64,000 nucleotides of DNA. It comes from Pyrenula massariospora (lineage: Eukaryota; Ascomycota; Eurotiomycetes; Pyrenulales; Pyrenulaceae). The first letter of the stretch is position 1, and each line of letters begins with the position of its first letter. The position numbers and the translations under genes were made by a program. Location of the stretch: contig JAGFMI010000005.1 in the NCBI GenBank assembly GCA_021030905.1, forward strand, positions 682,001 to 746,000, written 5' to 3'. The notes under the pieces are model-generated. The model saw only the letters and a list, made by a program, of their open reading frames with translations. It was not told the origin of the DNA and did no database searches. This document shows, piece after piece, positions 18,065 through 29,670 of the stretch.

Positions 18065-20717
18065 ATGGCATCTTCACAGCCAGGCGGTAGCCGCTCGCCT
18101 ACCGACAACCATGAGCACGGTGCTTTGGATCCTGTAGAGACAGAACAGCCACCGGCAGACCGGCATCTGCGGCCAACAGACCATACTCCTGCTCTATTAC
18201 CTTCCTCGTCCGATGTGAAGAACAATTCCAAAACAACCTCAAGGGAGCAGTCTCCCTCGAGGGTGCAGAATACGGCCTCCCAGCCAACCGCTCCACGTTC
18301 AAGGTCTCGGAAAAACAGCCACGACCTCTCACCGAGCCGATCGATCAGTACTCAGCTCGCTTCCACGCCATCAGTCCCCTCCGCAGCTGCCGTACAAAGA
18401 GCGCTCTCTGCCAACAACAACAAAGTGCATCAACCTTCCCCCAATATTGACGGGGCTTTTGATTCAAAAGGAGATCAAATGCATCCTGCCAAGTCATCAG
18501 AATCTAGCCCTCACTGGCCTCGGTCTCCTAGATTAATCTCTCCTCCGCCAAAACCTTCTTCTCGCATCCCGCAGTCGGTCAATAAGAAAACAGAGTCCGA
18601 GCCTGTTCCCCCTAACACATCGCTAAAAAGAATGGCCGTTGGCCCGCCGACTCTCCATGTCCGCGGAAGTAGTGAAGATGACCTCAAGGACTTACCAGCT
18701 CATCTCCAAGGGCCAAAAACATCTGCTGGAGAACTCACTACAAGCAGACCTGTCTTACCTACCGTAGACGAAGGCGATCATACTTCTGCTAGTTCGGCTC
18801 CGCCGACGCAATCGACATCACAAGAACAAAAAGCTGACCATGGCTCGTCAAGACCAGACGGGAGTGATAGCAACACTGAAAACGCAGATAAGAGGCCGGC
18901 TACTTTAAAGACCTCGACATCTGATCTAAGGGTTGACAATTTGGCACCCAACCGACCAGCGCCTGTATTGCCAAAGAGATCTCTGACGAGTCTAAACTTA
19001 GCAAAATCAAAGACGATAGCAGAACCGCCATTACGAAGTATGACGGTCGAGACTGAGACCGTAAGCTCTGTACCTCAGGTGTCTCTGGGCGTAGGCGGTG
19101 GTGAACGAGGCCCCTCTGGGCGAAGTGATGCCGGAGGTAGTCTACGTGCAAAGCCTAGTGTGGAGACCATTCGTCCAAAGAAGGAGAAGAAGAGAACGGC
19201 GCGAAAGCAGCCGTCGATCAACGCAGGGACCGGTAAGAATTTCAGTACTCTAAATCACGATGTGAAGCTAAGACCTTATAGTATCCTCAAAAGCGGATAT
19301 ATTTGAAGCAAAGGTTGCCAGCGCTGTCGATGAAGCCAATTCTTCTGACTCCGATGAGACATTTGTATACGAATCAAATCCGCACGAACCCCAAAATTCA
19401 AGGACGTATCGCCACCATTCAAGAACACCGAGTGCGACCTCAATGGCCAGCGCAAAGGATCTTTATCCCAACCGATACAATAAACCCTCCGGTAAGGAGG
19501 GCAATCATGGCGTTGCCGGAAAGAGGAGCATGAAATTCACGAACGCCAATTACAACGCTCTAGATGTTGACACCAGTGGCCAAGGCAGCATCCGAGCTGA
19601 TGTTCGGAACGGACAAGCAACTCCAAGACATCACCACTTTGGCCGACACGGACGAACAGGCCATGCCTCCCTTTTCGATAATGAGTCCCCATTCATCCAA
19701 AACAAAGTGCCATCACCCAAAACTCCTTATGGCAACGGAGTCACCCGTTCCAGGCCGAATAGCCCGCGTGTTGCAACCTACCGTGTCACGCCAGGTACCC
19801 GCAAGAGCGAAGGATTTGCTTATGAGAACGATGAAGAGGCTGCTGATGATGAGAGAGCACCGTTGATTGGCTCGGTGCGTATCACTCGACGGCATGGGCG
19901 ACGACCGAATAGTAGCAGTCTCCGACAGGCAGAGTATCTGGACAGACGCCGTGGATGCATGGCCCGATATGGAGCGTGCTTGCTGGTCAGCATCCTGCTC
20001 TTCGTTATCATTTCTATGATTATAATGTTCGTGGTTGGGTTGACGAAACCATTGATTAACGTCGAGATCCGGCATATTCAGAACGTTCTGGCTTCAGAGC
20101 AGGAGATAATGCTGGATTTGGACGTTCGTGCAACGAATCCGAATTTGTTCGCCATTACTGTCGCTGATATGGACGTTAATGTATTTGCTAAAAGCAGCCA
20201 CGTACGGCCTTCTTCTGATTGGAGGAAGGAACAAGAAGCACGCAAAAAGTTTGATAAAGCGAGGGGTGCAAAGAGGAATAGCAGTGGTGATTTCTGGAAG
20301 ATACCCTTCATCCACTGGAAGCCCGATGGCGTGGATGAAGGTAACGACCCTATCGAGGATCCAGAGGGAGATTCTCAGACCATGCTACTTGGGCGAATCT
20401 ATGAATTCGACTCTCCGCTGAACTTTGACGCTTCCCCGTTGCGACGGCAACCTACTCACTCAGTTGGAGAGGTTCGGCTGCAGAAGCCTGGCAACAAGAC
20501 TGAGGAAGGCGGAAGTGCCCGTTGGGAGCGCGTCATCCAGCATCCTTTTGAACTAATTGTTCGAGGCGTTTTCAAATATCAGCTGCCTCTCAGTTCGAAG
20601 TTCAAATCAGCCTCGGTTATTAGCCGAGCCAAAGTTCTACCGGAAGACGATGAGGATAAGAGCACGCCTGGCGATGGAAACGGATCCACGATCTTTCGAA
20701 ACACGTCTCGAAGATGA
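18065..20717 (+). CDS. vac7: Vacuolar segregation protein Vac7 (Fab1 lipid kinase activator)
   Basis: Exons 18065-19232 and 19282-20717, 867 aa. A Ser/Pro-rich cytosolic region with TPSVPSAAAVQRALS is followed by the conserved block SKADIFEAKVASAVDEA and SSDSDETFVYESNP, restored only when the 49 bp intron is removed. A single membrane span (about 618-645, ACLLVSILLFVIISMIIMFV) leads into a C-terminal domain (INVEIRHIQNVL, DLDVRATNPNLFAITV) that resembles LEA2-type folds. Vac7 activates the PI3P 5-kinase Fab1 on the vacuole membrane and so controls PI(3,5)P2, vacuole size and stress response. Shares its promoter region with pyrG. Confidence 0.9.
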
Positions 20718-21948
20718 GACATGGCGCGGAGATCGAATGACTTATGCTAGTCTGAGGCTCCGCTTAATGCATTGTCTTTCATTCCCTATCTCACGAATCT
20801 CATTTGTCTAGCAAACGAGCTTATGATGGCCAAATACCCCACGGCCGGGCATAGAAAGTACAGTCTCAGCGCGGGATCGGCGATTGGTGCTTGAATATCT
20901 CGGTCAAGATCGGCATCTATTGGTAGGTGCATATTGGGCGGCAAAAATCTCAGCTCGAGGGCTACCGCGAGGCTGGCGCATCGTACGCAAGGTGCTTCAA
21001 GGCGTCACTGGGAAGGTGACCGCATGGATTACCGAGCAGCGAAGAAATCTCTCTTGGGATCAGGCACGAGGCAAAACCTTGTTACACATTAAATGGAGAG
21101 ACCGAGTGTAGCATTAGATATCTGCCTCCCATATTGGAAGCAATTTGCAAGTATTGGACTGACCCACCGGCAGCCCTTCCCATATCCCATTTCAAATCCC
21201 AAATCTCAAAGGACTCTTCTGCTTCCTGCTAGTACGTCATTTCAGCTCTTATGTGCCGTTGAAAAGCCACGCGCCTTCACGGTTGCCTGTCTCTGACCGC
21301 TCGTCCTCGGCGTAAATTGTAAGGCTGCGAAAACACGCTGTAGGTGAAGGACTGGTAATACGGCTCTATTAGGCTGTGGCGTCTGAGTCCGGGCGTCGTC
21401 GTGGCAGTGCAAAATGACCGACCAAGGTCCTGCGAGGCCCTCTCTATGCAGACTACCCAACGGAATGACTTGCTTGAGGGAATACCCAACACAGATCCCG
21501 AGCCTGAGGCAATCATCAATCATATTTGAGTGAATGTCGTGCGTGTTCGCCCCCAATTTGACGGTTGGGCTGCTGCACGGTTTGCTGTTCCCACTTTTTC
21601 GTCGAGAACCCCTCCCTCCCCCCAGCCTTCGTCTTCTTTCCGTCCGGCGGCTCTTCCTCCAGCTGACACCCACACACCTCATCCCACAACTCTCCTCTGC
21701 CAACCCGTGTCTTCTTCCACACCAGCCCCCATCACCTCTGTCTCGTCCTCTTGCTAGAGCCATCTTTTGCGTCGACGCCCGAAATCTCACTTTGGATTCA
21801 CTTCTCGATTAACCTTTGTCCAAGTTCTATCACAACCCCGCCTTCCGACCACCTCCGGCCAGCTGATACCGATTGACAATAGACTATCAACTCACCTTTC
21901 TGGTTACCAACGTGAAGTTTTAGCCCATCTGAGGCATCCTTAGCCGGC
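20718..21948. other. Intergenic region with long CT-rich leader
   Basis: 1.2 kb. The right part (about 21,590-21,940) is strongly pyrimidine-rich on the plus strand and reads as promoter plus 5' UTR of the next gene. No other gene is convincing; a 182-codon frame on the minus strand is a by-product of this skewed composition. Confidence 0.6.
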
Positions 21949-24900
21949 ATGTCCGTCATTTACCGAGAGCGGGAGCGTGAGCGCGACCGTGGATGGGACG
22001 ATTCCAGAACCACGGTTTCGAGAAAAGAAGCTGGTGGCTATACTACGGTCAAACGCTATCGTATCCCAGGTGATGATGATGCTCGCTCCTCGATGCACAG
22101 CAGTCGAGAACATCGAGATTCGAACACTCGTGTTGAGGAGACAAGGATTGTGCGCCGTGAGCGAGAAAGATCGCCAGAGCCGCCTCGTGTCGAGTCTCGA
22201 GACTTGGTGATCCGTCGTGAAAGAGAGATCGAAGAGCCTCGCAAAGAGTATGTGGTCGAACGACGACGCGAGGAGCCTGCAGTAGAGAGAGATTTGGTGA
22301 TCAGGCGAACGACAGAGCGCGAAGAACCTCGGTATGAGCGCTATGAGCGCTACGACCGGGAGATAGAGCCTCGTCGTGACTACAGATTTGACAGGGACTA
22401 CCTCAATGACGCCCTCTCACCTGTTCGCCGCGAGCCTTACGACCTTCAGAAGTATTCACGCTCAACCGAATATTTCCAGCCTCCCCCGCAGACCATCGTT
22501 ATCCGCCAAGAGCCGCAGCAGATCATTATCCAAGAGCGCGCACGAGATGACAATGACTTCCAGCTTGTTCAACGCTCCGAAGCCGAGGACCGTCAGGTGG
22601 CTCGCCGCGATTCTCCGAAGGAGGAAGAATATTTCTACGAGAAAAAAGTCAAAGAAGTTGATCGCGGCCCCCCACGAAATCAAGACGATGACTACTACGA
22701 AGAGCGACGAGTTAGTAGACGAGAACGCGAAGTCAGTCCTCATGACTCAGTGTCTCAAGTGGGCGGCCGTCGTGATAAAGACTACAGCAGCGATGATGAT
22801 ATGGTCTATGTTCGTAAGGAGAAGAGAACAGAAGGTGCAGCCTACGAACGAGAAGAAAGTCCACATCATCGTCGACATCTTGCCGAAGGTGCTCTTGCTG
22901 GCATTGGCGCCGCAGAGCTGATGAGACACCACCACAAGAAAGAGGGCAAAGAGCCTTCAGGGACTCTTGGAAGAGTCGGCAAAGATGTTGGTGCTGGAGC
23001 TCTTGGTGCAGCTGCAGCAACGGTTGTCTCCAGAGCACGAAGCCGCTACCGAAGCAAGAGCCGTCGTCGTGGGCACTCCGATTCTCGATCTCGATCTCGA
23101 TCTCGATCTCGTTCCCGCGACCGCTCTCGCGCTCGATCGCGCCGTCGATCCAAGGACAGACGCCGCAGCCGCAGCCGCTCCAATTCTCATTCTAGGCTGA
23201 AGACATTGGGCGGCCTTGGTCTTGGAGCGGCTGCTCTTGCTACCGCTGTCGCCGTTGCCAGAAGCAGAGCTAAATCTCCGCCTGCTGATGAAAGGAGAAG
23301 CCGTTCAAGACGTCGCCGCGGTTCTGATTCTTCTTCCGACATTTCTGTGAAGGTGCCTGAAGATGCGAGAAGCCCATCGCATCGCAACAAGCGCATGGCT
23401 GAGGCTGGTGTTGCTGGTGCAGCGCTTGCAGGCCTGGTCGAGCGGGCCAGGAGCAAGTCCCGCGCTCGCAAAGGTGAGAAGGAACGATCTCGCAGCCGGA
23501 TCAGACAAGGTCTCCCAATCGTAGCGACGGGTCTGGGAAGCGCCGCAATAGCTGGTCTTTACGAGAAGAACAAGGCGAAAAATCAGGAGAAGGAAGCCGA
23601 GGCTGCAGCTGCAAAGGAACGACGTGCTCGTTCTAGACGTCGTAGCAGGTCTAAGTCGACGATGTACTCTGATGCTCCTCGCAGCGCCACAAGTGATCCT
23701 GGTGGTCTCATTGAATACGGTGATGATCCAGTGTACGGCAACATTCCTGCTACCGACTACTACGGCAGACCTCAAGGCCAGCAACAGTATTATTCCGATG
23801 CTGTTGTGCCGGCAGGGGCTCCAGGGGCTGCTTATGGCGCTCACCGAAGTCGGAGCAGAGACCGCAGGAGATCGAGCAGCTCAGAAGACTCTGCCCAGGG
23901 CCGAAGGCGCCGCCGTCACCGCAAGAACCGCAGCCAATCCAGAGACCTTGCCACTGCTGGCGCTGCGGCTGGTGCTGCTGCCATAGCTGCAACCGAGTAT
24001 GGTAAGAAAAAGGAGAGAAAGCGAGCAGAGAAGGAACGGCGTCGTAAGTAAAATAAAATTTTCTGTATCCGCCGTCGAACTAAATATTCTTGAAGGTCGT
24101 GAAGCCGAGCATGGCCACGTTGACCAATACGAGGAACAATACGATCCGGCACCATACTCGCCATCTCCGCCTCCGCCTCACGCTGGTTATGGTCAAGAAA
24201 ATCAGTTCTATCCCCAAACCAACCAGTTCCCTCCTCCTCCCGGTGGTGCTCCACAAGCCTACGCCCAGCAACCCGCTTACAATCCTGCTGAATACCCGCC
24301 GCCTCCCGGTGCGGTGCCTCAAGCGCAACCGGGTTTCAACCCAACATACCCAGCTAACACTCAACCTCCAGCGGACCCTTATGCGGGCGGGAATCGGAGA
24401 GCTGATGAAAATGTGAGTGCCACGGCAAATCCTTTTCCTGACCAGCACCACCAGCCCCAGGATGGTACGTCGGTGCAGGAACCTTCCCTTCCATATCCCA
24501 AGACCTAGCCGCTGACATTCTTTCCATATGTTAGGTGTAAACCCGGCTCCTCCGCCATACATGAGCGGTGCCGTCCCCGCGGCTCCAAGATCTACCTCTC
24601 AGCCCCGGGTTCAATTTGATCTTGGTTCCGAGATAGGCTCTCCAACTTCCACATCGAGCCCTGATCAGAGACGACACCGCCGGCGCGAACGCCGTCAAGC
24701 CGGCTACGAAACAGACGATTCAGATTCCACCCTTGACGGCAACATCCGTAGCGGTAGCGGCCAGTCTACCCCTACCTCTCCCAGTCACCCTCGTCGACGT
24801 CACAAATACCGTCACCAACCCTCTCGCGATGATCCTGAACCTCCCTCTGCTACTTCAACTGCATCGAATTCCTCTGCCCCTGCAGACGAACAGCCCAGAA

Positions 24901-25208
24901 AGTTACACCGACACCGCCGGCACCATTCCGAATCCACGCCCGGTATCCAAGAGCAACCGCCTCCACCTCAGCTTCGTCGCCATGAAGCTCCGCCCCCGGA
25001 ATCTCCAGCCTCCGACTCGACCATCAACCTTCCCGATCGATTCGACAAGCACGGTCGCAAGAAACCCGAGCCAGGGGACGACCCGTTGGCCGACAAGATC
25101 GATGAGCTTCTCAGCGGGAAGGGACCGGGCGGGAAATTCTTTGGGAGGTTGACGGGGCTTTTTGGTGACAAGAATGGGGATGAGGGTAGTAGCAGGAGGA
25201 GAAAGTGA
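21949..25208 (+). CDS. Arg/Ser-rich repeat protein, DUF3824-like, function unknown
   Basis: Exons 21949-24043, 24096-24464 and 24535-25208; 1,045 aa. The N-terminal 300 residues are highly charged (RERERERD, repeated DLVIRR). The middle alternates RS-rich basic stretches with about six glycine/alanine-rich hydrophobic helices, such as [46 protein letters not shown] and [16 protein letters not shown]. Exon 2 is Pro/Tyr/Gln-rich ([14 protein letters not shown]) and exon 3 is Ser/Pro/His-rich with a basic end. The helix-plus-RSK unit is what I know as DUF3824, a fungal domain with no established function. Both introns (52 and 70 bp) restore the frame. Composition suggests a disordered scaffold with membrane- or self-associating helices; this is inference. 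Confidence 0.72.
23087..23110 (+). repeat. GATCTC hexanucleotide microsatellite (4 units)
   Basis: Four perfect tandem copies of GATCTC inside the RS region, encoding alternating Ser-Arg. Slippage here would change the number of SR dipeptides without shifting the frame. Confidence 0.9.
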
Positions 25209-26022
25209 TTGATCGCTCATACTTTCGTTTCCTCTCCATTTCATTTCTCTGGCGTTGGGGCATTGATGATTTTAACGTGCTATGATGGAACTCATGAATT
25301 GAATTATGAAACTTTTTCCTTGGCTCGGTTTGCGAAGCTTCCGGACTGGCTAGCTAGCTATTTGCCTACTTAGGTTGGTAGATAGATCTGGTTATCATAG
25401 ATATGATTTATGCCACGTTTTGGTTTCCCCTCTGAGGTAGCTAGCAAGCCAGCTACCGTAGATTTTAGAGTGAGGGTGTTTTTGCTTTACGCCTATGCCG
25501 GGCTTTTCGTAAGTCTAGATAGAAAAGGCCAGGGTATGAGGTAGGCAATTACCCTTGACTTCCTACTAGCGCTCGGGGACTGTGAGACCATACTACTTTG
25601 GCTTGCTGGCGTATCCTTAAGTGAGCTTGAGCGAGTTCCTCCTATTTGCTAGCCATTTGATCTAATTAGACAGCCGTGGTTTTGACGAGCGCTTTTCCTT
25701 ATTACGGAGCACGGACGAGGGGGCAGGGGACAGATGGTGCCAATGGCCACATACTCCAGCGATCTAGGCTAAGTTAGAAGCTCGAGAGGGACAGAAGTAG
25801 GTCTGATCGTGATGATGGAGTCTGGTTTGTTTGGGACTTGTTCATCATGCTAAATACGCCTGCTCGCCAGGCTACTGCGCTGCTTGGTCAAAGACGGGCC
25901 TTTCATAGCAAAAAAGCCGGCAAGCTTGCCAACTCTCCGCCACATTGCAAACGTCCCATCACCGTAACCGCCATCATCAACACAATTCCCCACCTCCCTC
26001 CCAACGTACACACACACCCCGT
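25209..26022. other. Convergent intergenic region, DUF3824 gene/eL42
   Basis: 814 bp with repeated GCTAGCTAGCTA-like words near 25,350-25,460, including a short inverted repeat (GGTAGCT at 25436-25442, AGCTACC at 25451-25457). No gene recognised; must contain both 3' UTRs. Confidence 0.55.
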
Positions 26023-26714
26023 CTAAAACACAAGCGCCGCCCCCTTAGTCTTCTTGTCCCCGCCCAGCTCAAAGTGTTTACACCGCTTCAGCGCCAGCTG
26101 GGCCTTTGTCTTGCACGTCGTGCACTCCAGCCTCAGCACCACCTTCTTGGTCGTCTTCGCTTTCTTGTGGAAGACGGGTTTTGTTTGGCCGCCGTAGCCT
26201 GCGATGTTTTTTTCCCTCACGTTAGACATGGAGATGCGTGGGTGTCCGGGGGGCGGGATTTGCATGCAAGCTTACCGGACTGTTTGCGGTCGTAACGCCT
26301 TTTGCCTTGGGCGAAGAGGGATGCCTAGGGGGTAGTTGGGTTAGTTGGAGAAGTTGCTGGTAGATGTCGAGTTTTGTTGGTAGAGGAGAGGTGAAGGGCG
26401 GGGGGCGGCTGTCGTACCTTTCCGGCCTTGTATTGGGTTACTTTGTGTTGGGTGTGTTTCTTGCAGTCTTTGCCCTTGCAGTAGGTGCGGCGGGTCTTTG
26501 GGACGTTGACCTGGAGATTACACCGATTAGTATTATTGCTATGTATAAGACTCAAAAGGCAAATAGAAAAGATTCGCAGTGTTGCTTAACCATTCCTGGT
26601 GGGCGATTGAGGATAGCAAATCTGTTGATAGTCCTCTCAACTTGATCGCTATCTTTATGAAGCAATTTGATATTTTGCGATGGAAATGATGAGGTCGAAA
26701 TTGTAGCTTACCAT
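26023..26714 (-). CDS. rpl42: 60S ribosomal protein eL42 (L44/L36a)
   Basis: Exons 26714-26712, 26510-26418, 26324-26276 and 26198-26023; 106 aa, the exact family length. Exon 1 encodes only the initiator Met. Sequence begins [20 protein letters not shown] and ends [13 protein letters not shown]. Zinc ligands are Cys12, Cys17, Cys74 and Cys77. It lies at the E-site of the large subunit. Residue 56 is Pro (QTKPVF); in yeasts, Gln at this position gives cycloheximide resistance, so this ribosome is predicted sensitive. Introns are 201, 93 and 77 bp; an early long first intron is usual for fungal ribosomal protein genes and may contain regulatory sequence. Confidence 0.97.
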
Positions 26715-27023
26715 TTTGACGGTGTCGATGATCGCAGTCGGTGGGTTGTGCTATAATCGTTTCTGAAGATGTTGTTGCTTTAACGATGGCGGCGAGTGTA
26801 TCCGAGTCATGAAGCCTAAAAAGGCTTAGCGCAGATACTTGCTCAGGGCTTAGGGTAAGGGCATGTCGGTCGTTATCAACAGTCATGCAATACTCGAACA
26901 CTTGAGACATCCGAAAACTACTAGTAAAGAGTGGTTCTGAGAGTTTTGAATTGCATTACTCGCGCTGGATTCTATGTGTCAAATCTTACTGTCTAGCGAA
27001 TGCTCTCACAAATGTTGCCAAGA
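26715..27023. promoter_or_regulatory. Promoter region of eL42
   Basis: 309 bp between the eL42 start and the stop of the phosphoesterase, both on the minus strand. It must hold the eL42 promoter and leader. No specific ribosomal-protein motif could be assigned by eye. Confidence 0.45.
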
Positions 27024-28092
27024 TCAAAACCCTTTCCCTAGCAGTATCCGCTCCCCACCACCGTACCATAGCCTACCTTTATGATAGTCCAGACCTTGCT
27101 CTTCGCCCACGATCCATTGCCCACCCGGCGGTATAGCCGACGTCTCTTTGGGCCAATATTTGTCTTCCAGCCAAGCATTAATCTCTTCAATCTTCTCCAG
27201 CCATGCTTTTCTCTTCTCCAGATCCAGTGTGGGACTAGGATCTTCCAAGTCTCCGCCTGCAAAGACATTCGGCGAGTTGAACCGTGCAATTGTCAAATGA
27301 GCCGATGGCACCACATATCGCGAGCCAACCTTGACTCCTGATTCTGTGCAGATGTTGAAAAGGTCACGTCGAAGATGGTGGTAAGTGTAGGAGTCATCGT
27401 CCATCTTTCTGCTGGGAGGTAGAGCTTCAGAAGTGGCCGGCACAAAGCTCAGAGCCACAGCAGCGGCATCGTAGCTCAGCATGGGCTTGATAAGTCTCGC
27501 TCGATGCGTATAAGTGAAATTGGCGATGCTCTCGATGTGCGGCCGCATGACATCTACAAGTGCATCGATTTCAGGGGCAGTAAGGGAATGGGTGATTTCC
27601 ATAGCCGTCATGTGCAGATTTGGTAGTGGCATTAGCCATAGATCTGAATGCTGTCAGAATTAGAGCGCCAGGATGTAGATCAATGAGGCGAACGTGGTGC
27701 GGCGCTGAGAAGCCGTTGTTGAACGTCTCCGATCAAATCTCTCACGGCCTTAGGCGGCCTTGCCCAGAATACGAGACAATTTCTTGGGTCTACGAAAGAC
27801 GGATCTCGTTTTCGTCCATCGAGATTTCTCAGGAAGGGATCTAGTATCCAGCCAGAGAAGTCCTTGTCCAGTATCTTTGCCTTTTGCTGGCCGTTTCTTG
27901 TCTGGCGGTGAGCGGCATATCGAGTCTGTATCTGAGACTGGTAGACGATCAGACAATGGCCGCCAAATGACTGCTATTGAAGATCGCGAGCCTTACTGGA
28001 CTGTCTTTTACGGCTTCGATCAAGGAGTCGTACGGATTCCCTGAGGAGGATGCTGAGGTGCCTGATAAATCTTCGATAGCAATGGCTGCCAT
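27024..28092 (-). CDS. 2H phosphoesterase (RNA ligase/cyclic nucleotide phosphodiesterase family)
   Basis: Exons 28092-27997, 27937-27694 and 27643-27024; 319 aa. Two HxT motifs define the 2H fold: NLHMTAMEITH in the middle and SAHLTIARF near 240. Conserved surroundings are FVDPRNCLVFWARPP, NPYDSLIEAVKDSP at the N-terminus, and PPGGQWIVGEEQGLDY near the end. 2H enzymes open 2',3'-cyclic phosphates or cleave 2'-5' bonds in RNA; this fungal subfamily has no known substrate. No signal peptide, so probably cytosolic or nuclear. Intron 1 (59 bp) is standard. Intron 2 (50 bp) needs a GTTCGC donor, less usual, but joins SAAPH to LWLMPLPN as the family requires. Diverges from the NEDD8 gene. Confidence 0.82.
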
Positions 28093-28636
28093 TGGGATGG
28101 GATTTTCGGTGGATCAAGTTAAGAGCGGTCGTCTAAGTCAAGGATGAATGTGAAGAGAGAGTTTTCCGACAATGAAAAAATATCGATCAAGTCACTTCTC
28201 AACCTTTGGTCTCGTACTTCATTTTAATACCATTGATTTATCAGCACCTTCAATTCTCAATTAGTCCACCTTTCATAGAAAGACAAGGGTTGCATCGCAG
28301 TGATTGAGTCACGACAGACATCCTATATCGACTAAGGTGCAAAGTCTAATTGATGCTGAGCCCTGACTCAGGGTGAAAGCCAACATGCAAGCGATCCTCT
28401 AGGCCATCGACCGTCGGTGAACGCCAAGAGATCCGCCAGCCTAGCAGGCGGAAGGCCAAACGGCCTGCCGCCTTGCATCATCCTTTCTTTAAATAAAAGC
28501 CTTGGGTCGCATCAAGCTCCAGGCACTGACAAACCTTCCTCGCGATACCGAGCCAGACCTACTCTCTTTTTGCAAGTACCCGACCTAAGATATCCTACGT
28601 GAACAACACCGTTAAGACCTCTACACCTCAGTCAAA
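28093..28636. promoter_or_regulatory. Divergent promoter, 2H phosphoesterase/NEDD8
   Basis: 544 bp between two start codons. No specific motif is assigned; a TTAAATAAA-like AT patch lies near 28,490 upstream of the NEDD8 leader. Confidence 0.45.
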
Positions 28637-29080
28637 ATGCTTATTAAGTATGTTCCACCAGCTCAGCTTAGCTGCAAAGCATGCTCCACGTAGTTCCTGG
28701 CTTACCACCAATGCAGAGTACGCACACTCACGGGAAAAGAGATCGAGCTAGACATTGAGCCTGATTACAAGGTCCGCTATTTTAATTCCAGAAAAACCGA
28801 TGCAAAATGTCCCCTCTAACGCCTTCTACTCTCAACAGGTCTCAAGAATCAAGGAACGAGTCGAAGAGAAGGAGGGTATCCCTCCAGTACAACAGAGGTT
28901 GATCTTCGGAGGAAAGCAAATGTATGCGCATTTATAGCAGAGCCCATGTCGGGGTTCAAGCCGAGTTCCAGGCTGATAGACTCGAATAGGGCGGACGATA
29001 AGACGGCGGCTGAATACAATCTAGAAGGCGGGGCGACGCTACATCTGGTACTTGCGCTGAGAGGAGGGACAGAGTGCTGA
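28637..29080 (+). CDS. rub1: Ubiquitin-like modifier NEDD8 (Rub1)
   Basis: Exons 28637-28647, 28717-28771, 28839-28921 and 28990-29080; 79 aa. Begins [20 protein letters not shown] and ends HLVLALRGG plus a three-residue tail TEC. Residue 72 is Ala (LALRGG), which distinguishes NEDD8 from ubiquitin (Arg72), and Gly76 is the conjugating end after the tail is clipped. NEDD8 is attached to cullins and activates cullin-RING ubiquitin ligases. Introns (69, 67 and 68 bp) all restore the frame; exon 1 has only 11 coding bases. Converges with elongin A. Confidence 0.96.
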
Positions 29081-29670
29081 GATGCTGAGCAAAGACTGAT
29101 ATGATATGACATGCACGAGAAAATGAGCATAGAGAAGGTAGAGGGGCATTTGGCGTCACATCCTAGAACTGTCTAGGGTTGTCTTCTGGAGCCTTCTTGC
29201 TCAGTGGAATCGGACTGGAGAGGTACTGTCGCACTATAGAGCCTCGGCGCGGAATTTTGAATCTAGCCTGAACGTAGAGTCTAGGATCAGGTGAAGACAT
29301 GTAGACGAGGTAAACACAGTCATGGGATTCAAGCTGACTCTATGCCCTCCAACCCACACCGAGATATTCGGGGTATCGCTCATTTCAAAGATTCCAAACT
29401 AAGTAAACCCAAGTGTCATAAACCAAACGTCATCCAGTGCGTTTCACAGCTTTATCCCAATCAAACCTTGCGCGATATGCAATATGCCAATAAAACTCTT
29501 TGATGTAGCCCATCTCCTAACCTATTCAAACACACCTATCCGCAGCACTCATTCTGAGACTGGTCATATACTCCTTTCTTTGCATCAGATTTCCAAGAAG
29601 ACGTACCCACCCAACACCCTGCTGAAATGTTCAACCTAAAGTCGTACAAAGCACAGTACAAAATAATAGT
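29081..29670. other. Convergent intergenic region NEDD8/elongin A
   Basis: 590 bp between opposing stops. Nothing recognised. Confidence 0.6.

Noticed and set aside
21242-21790. 182-codon frame on the minus strand
   Set aside because: Reads the pyrimidine-rich leader of the DUF3824-like gene backwards, giving Arg/Gly-rich sequence without homology.
26539-26910. 123-codon minus frame spanning the eL42 leader
   Set aside because: Overlaps the eL42 start and first intron out of frame; most of it is promoter.
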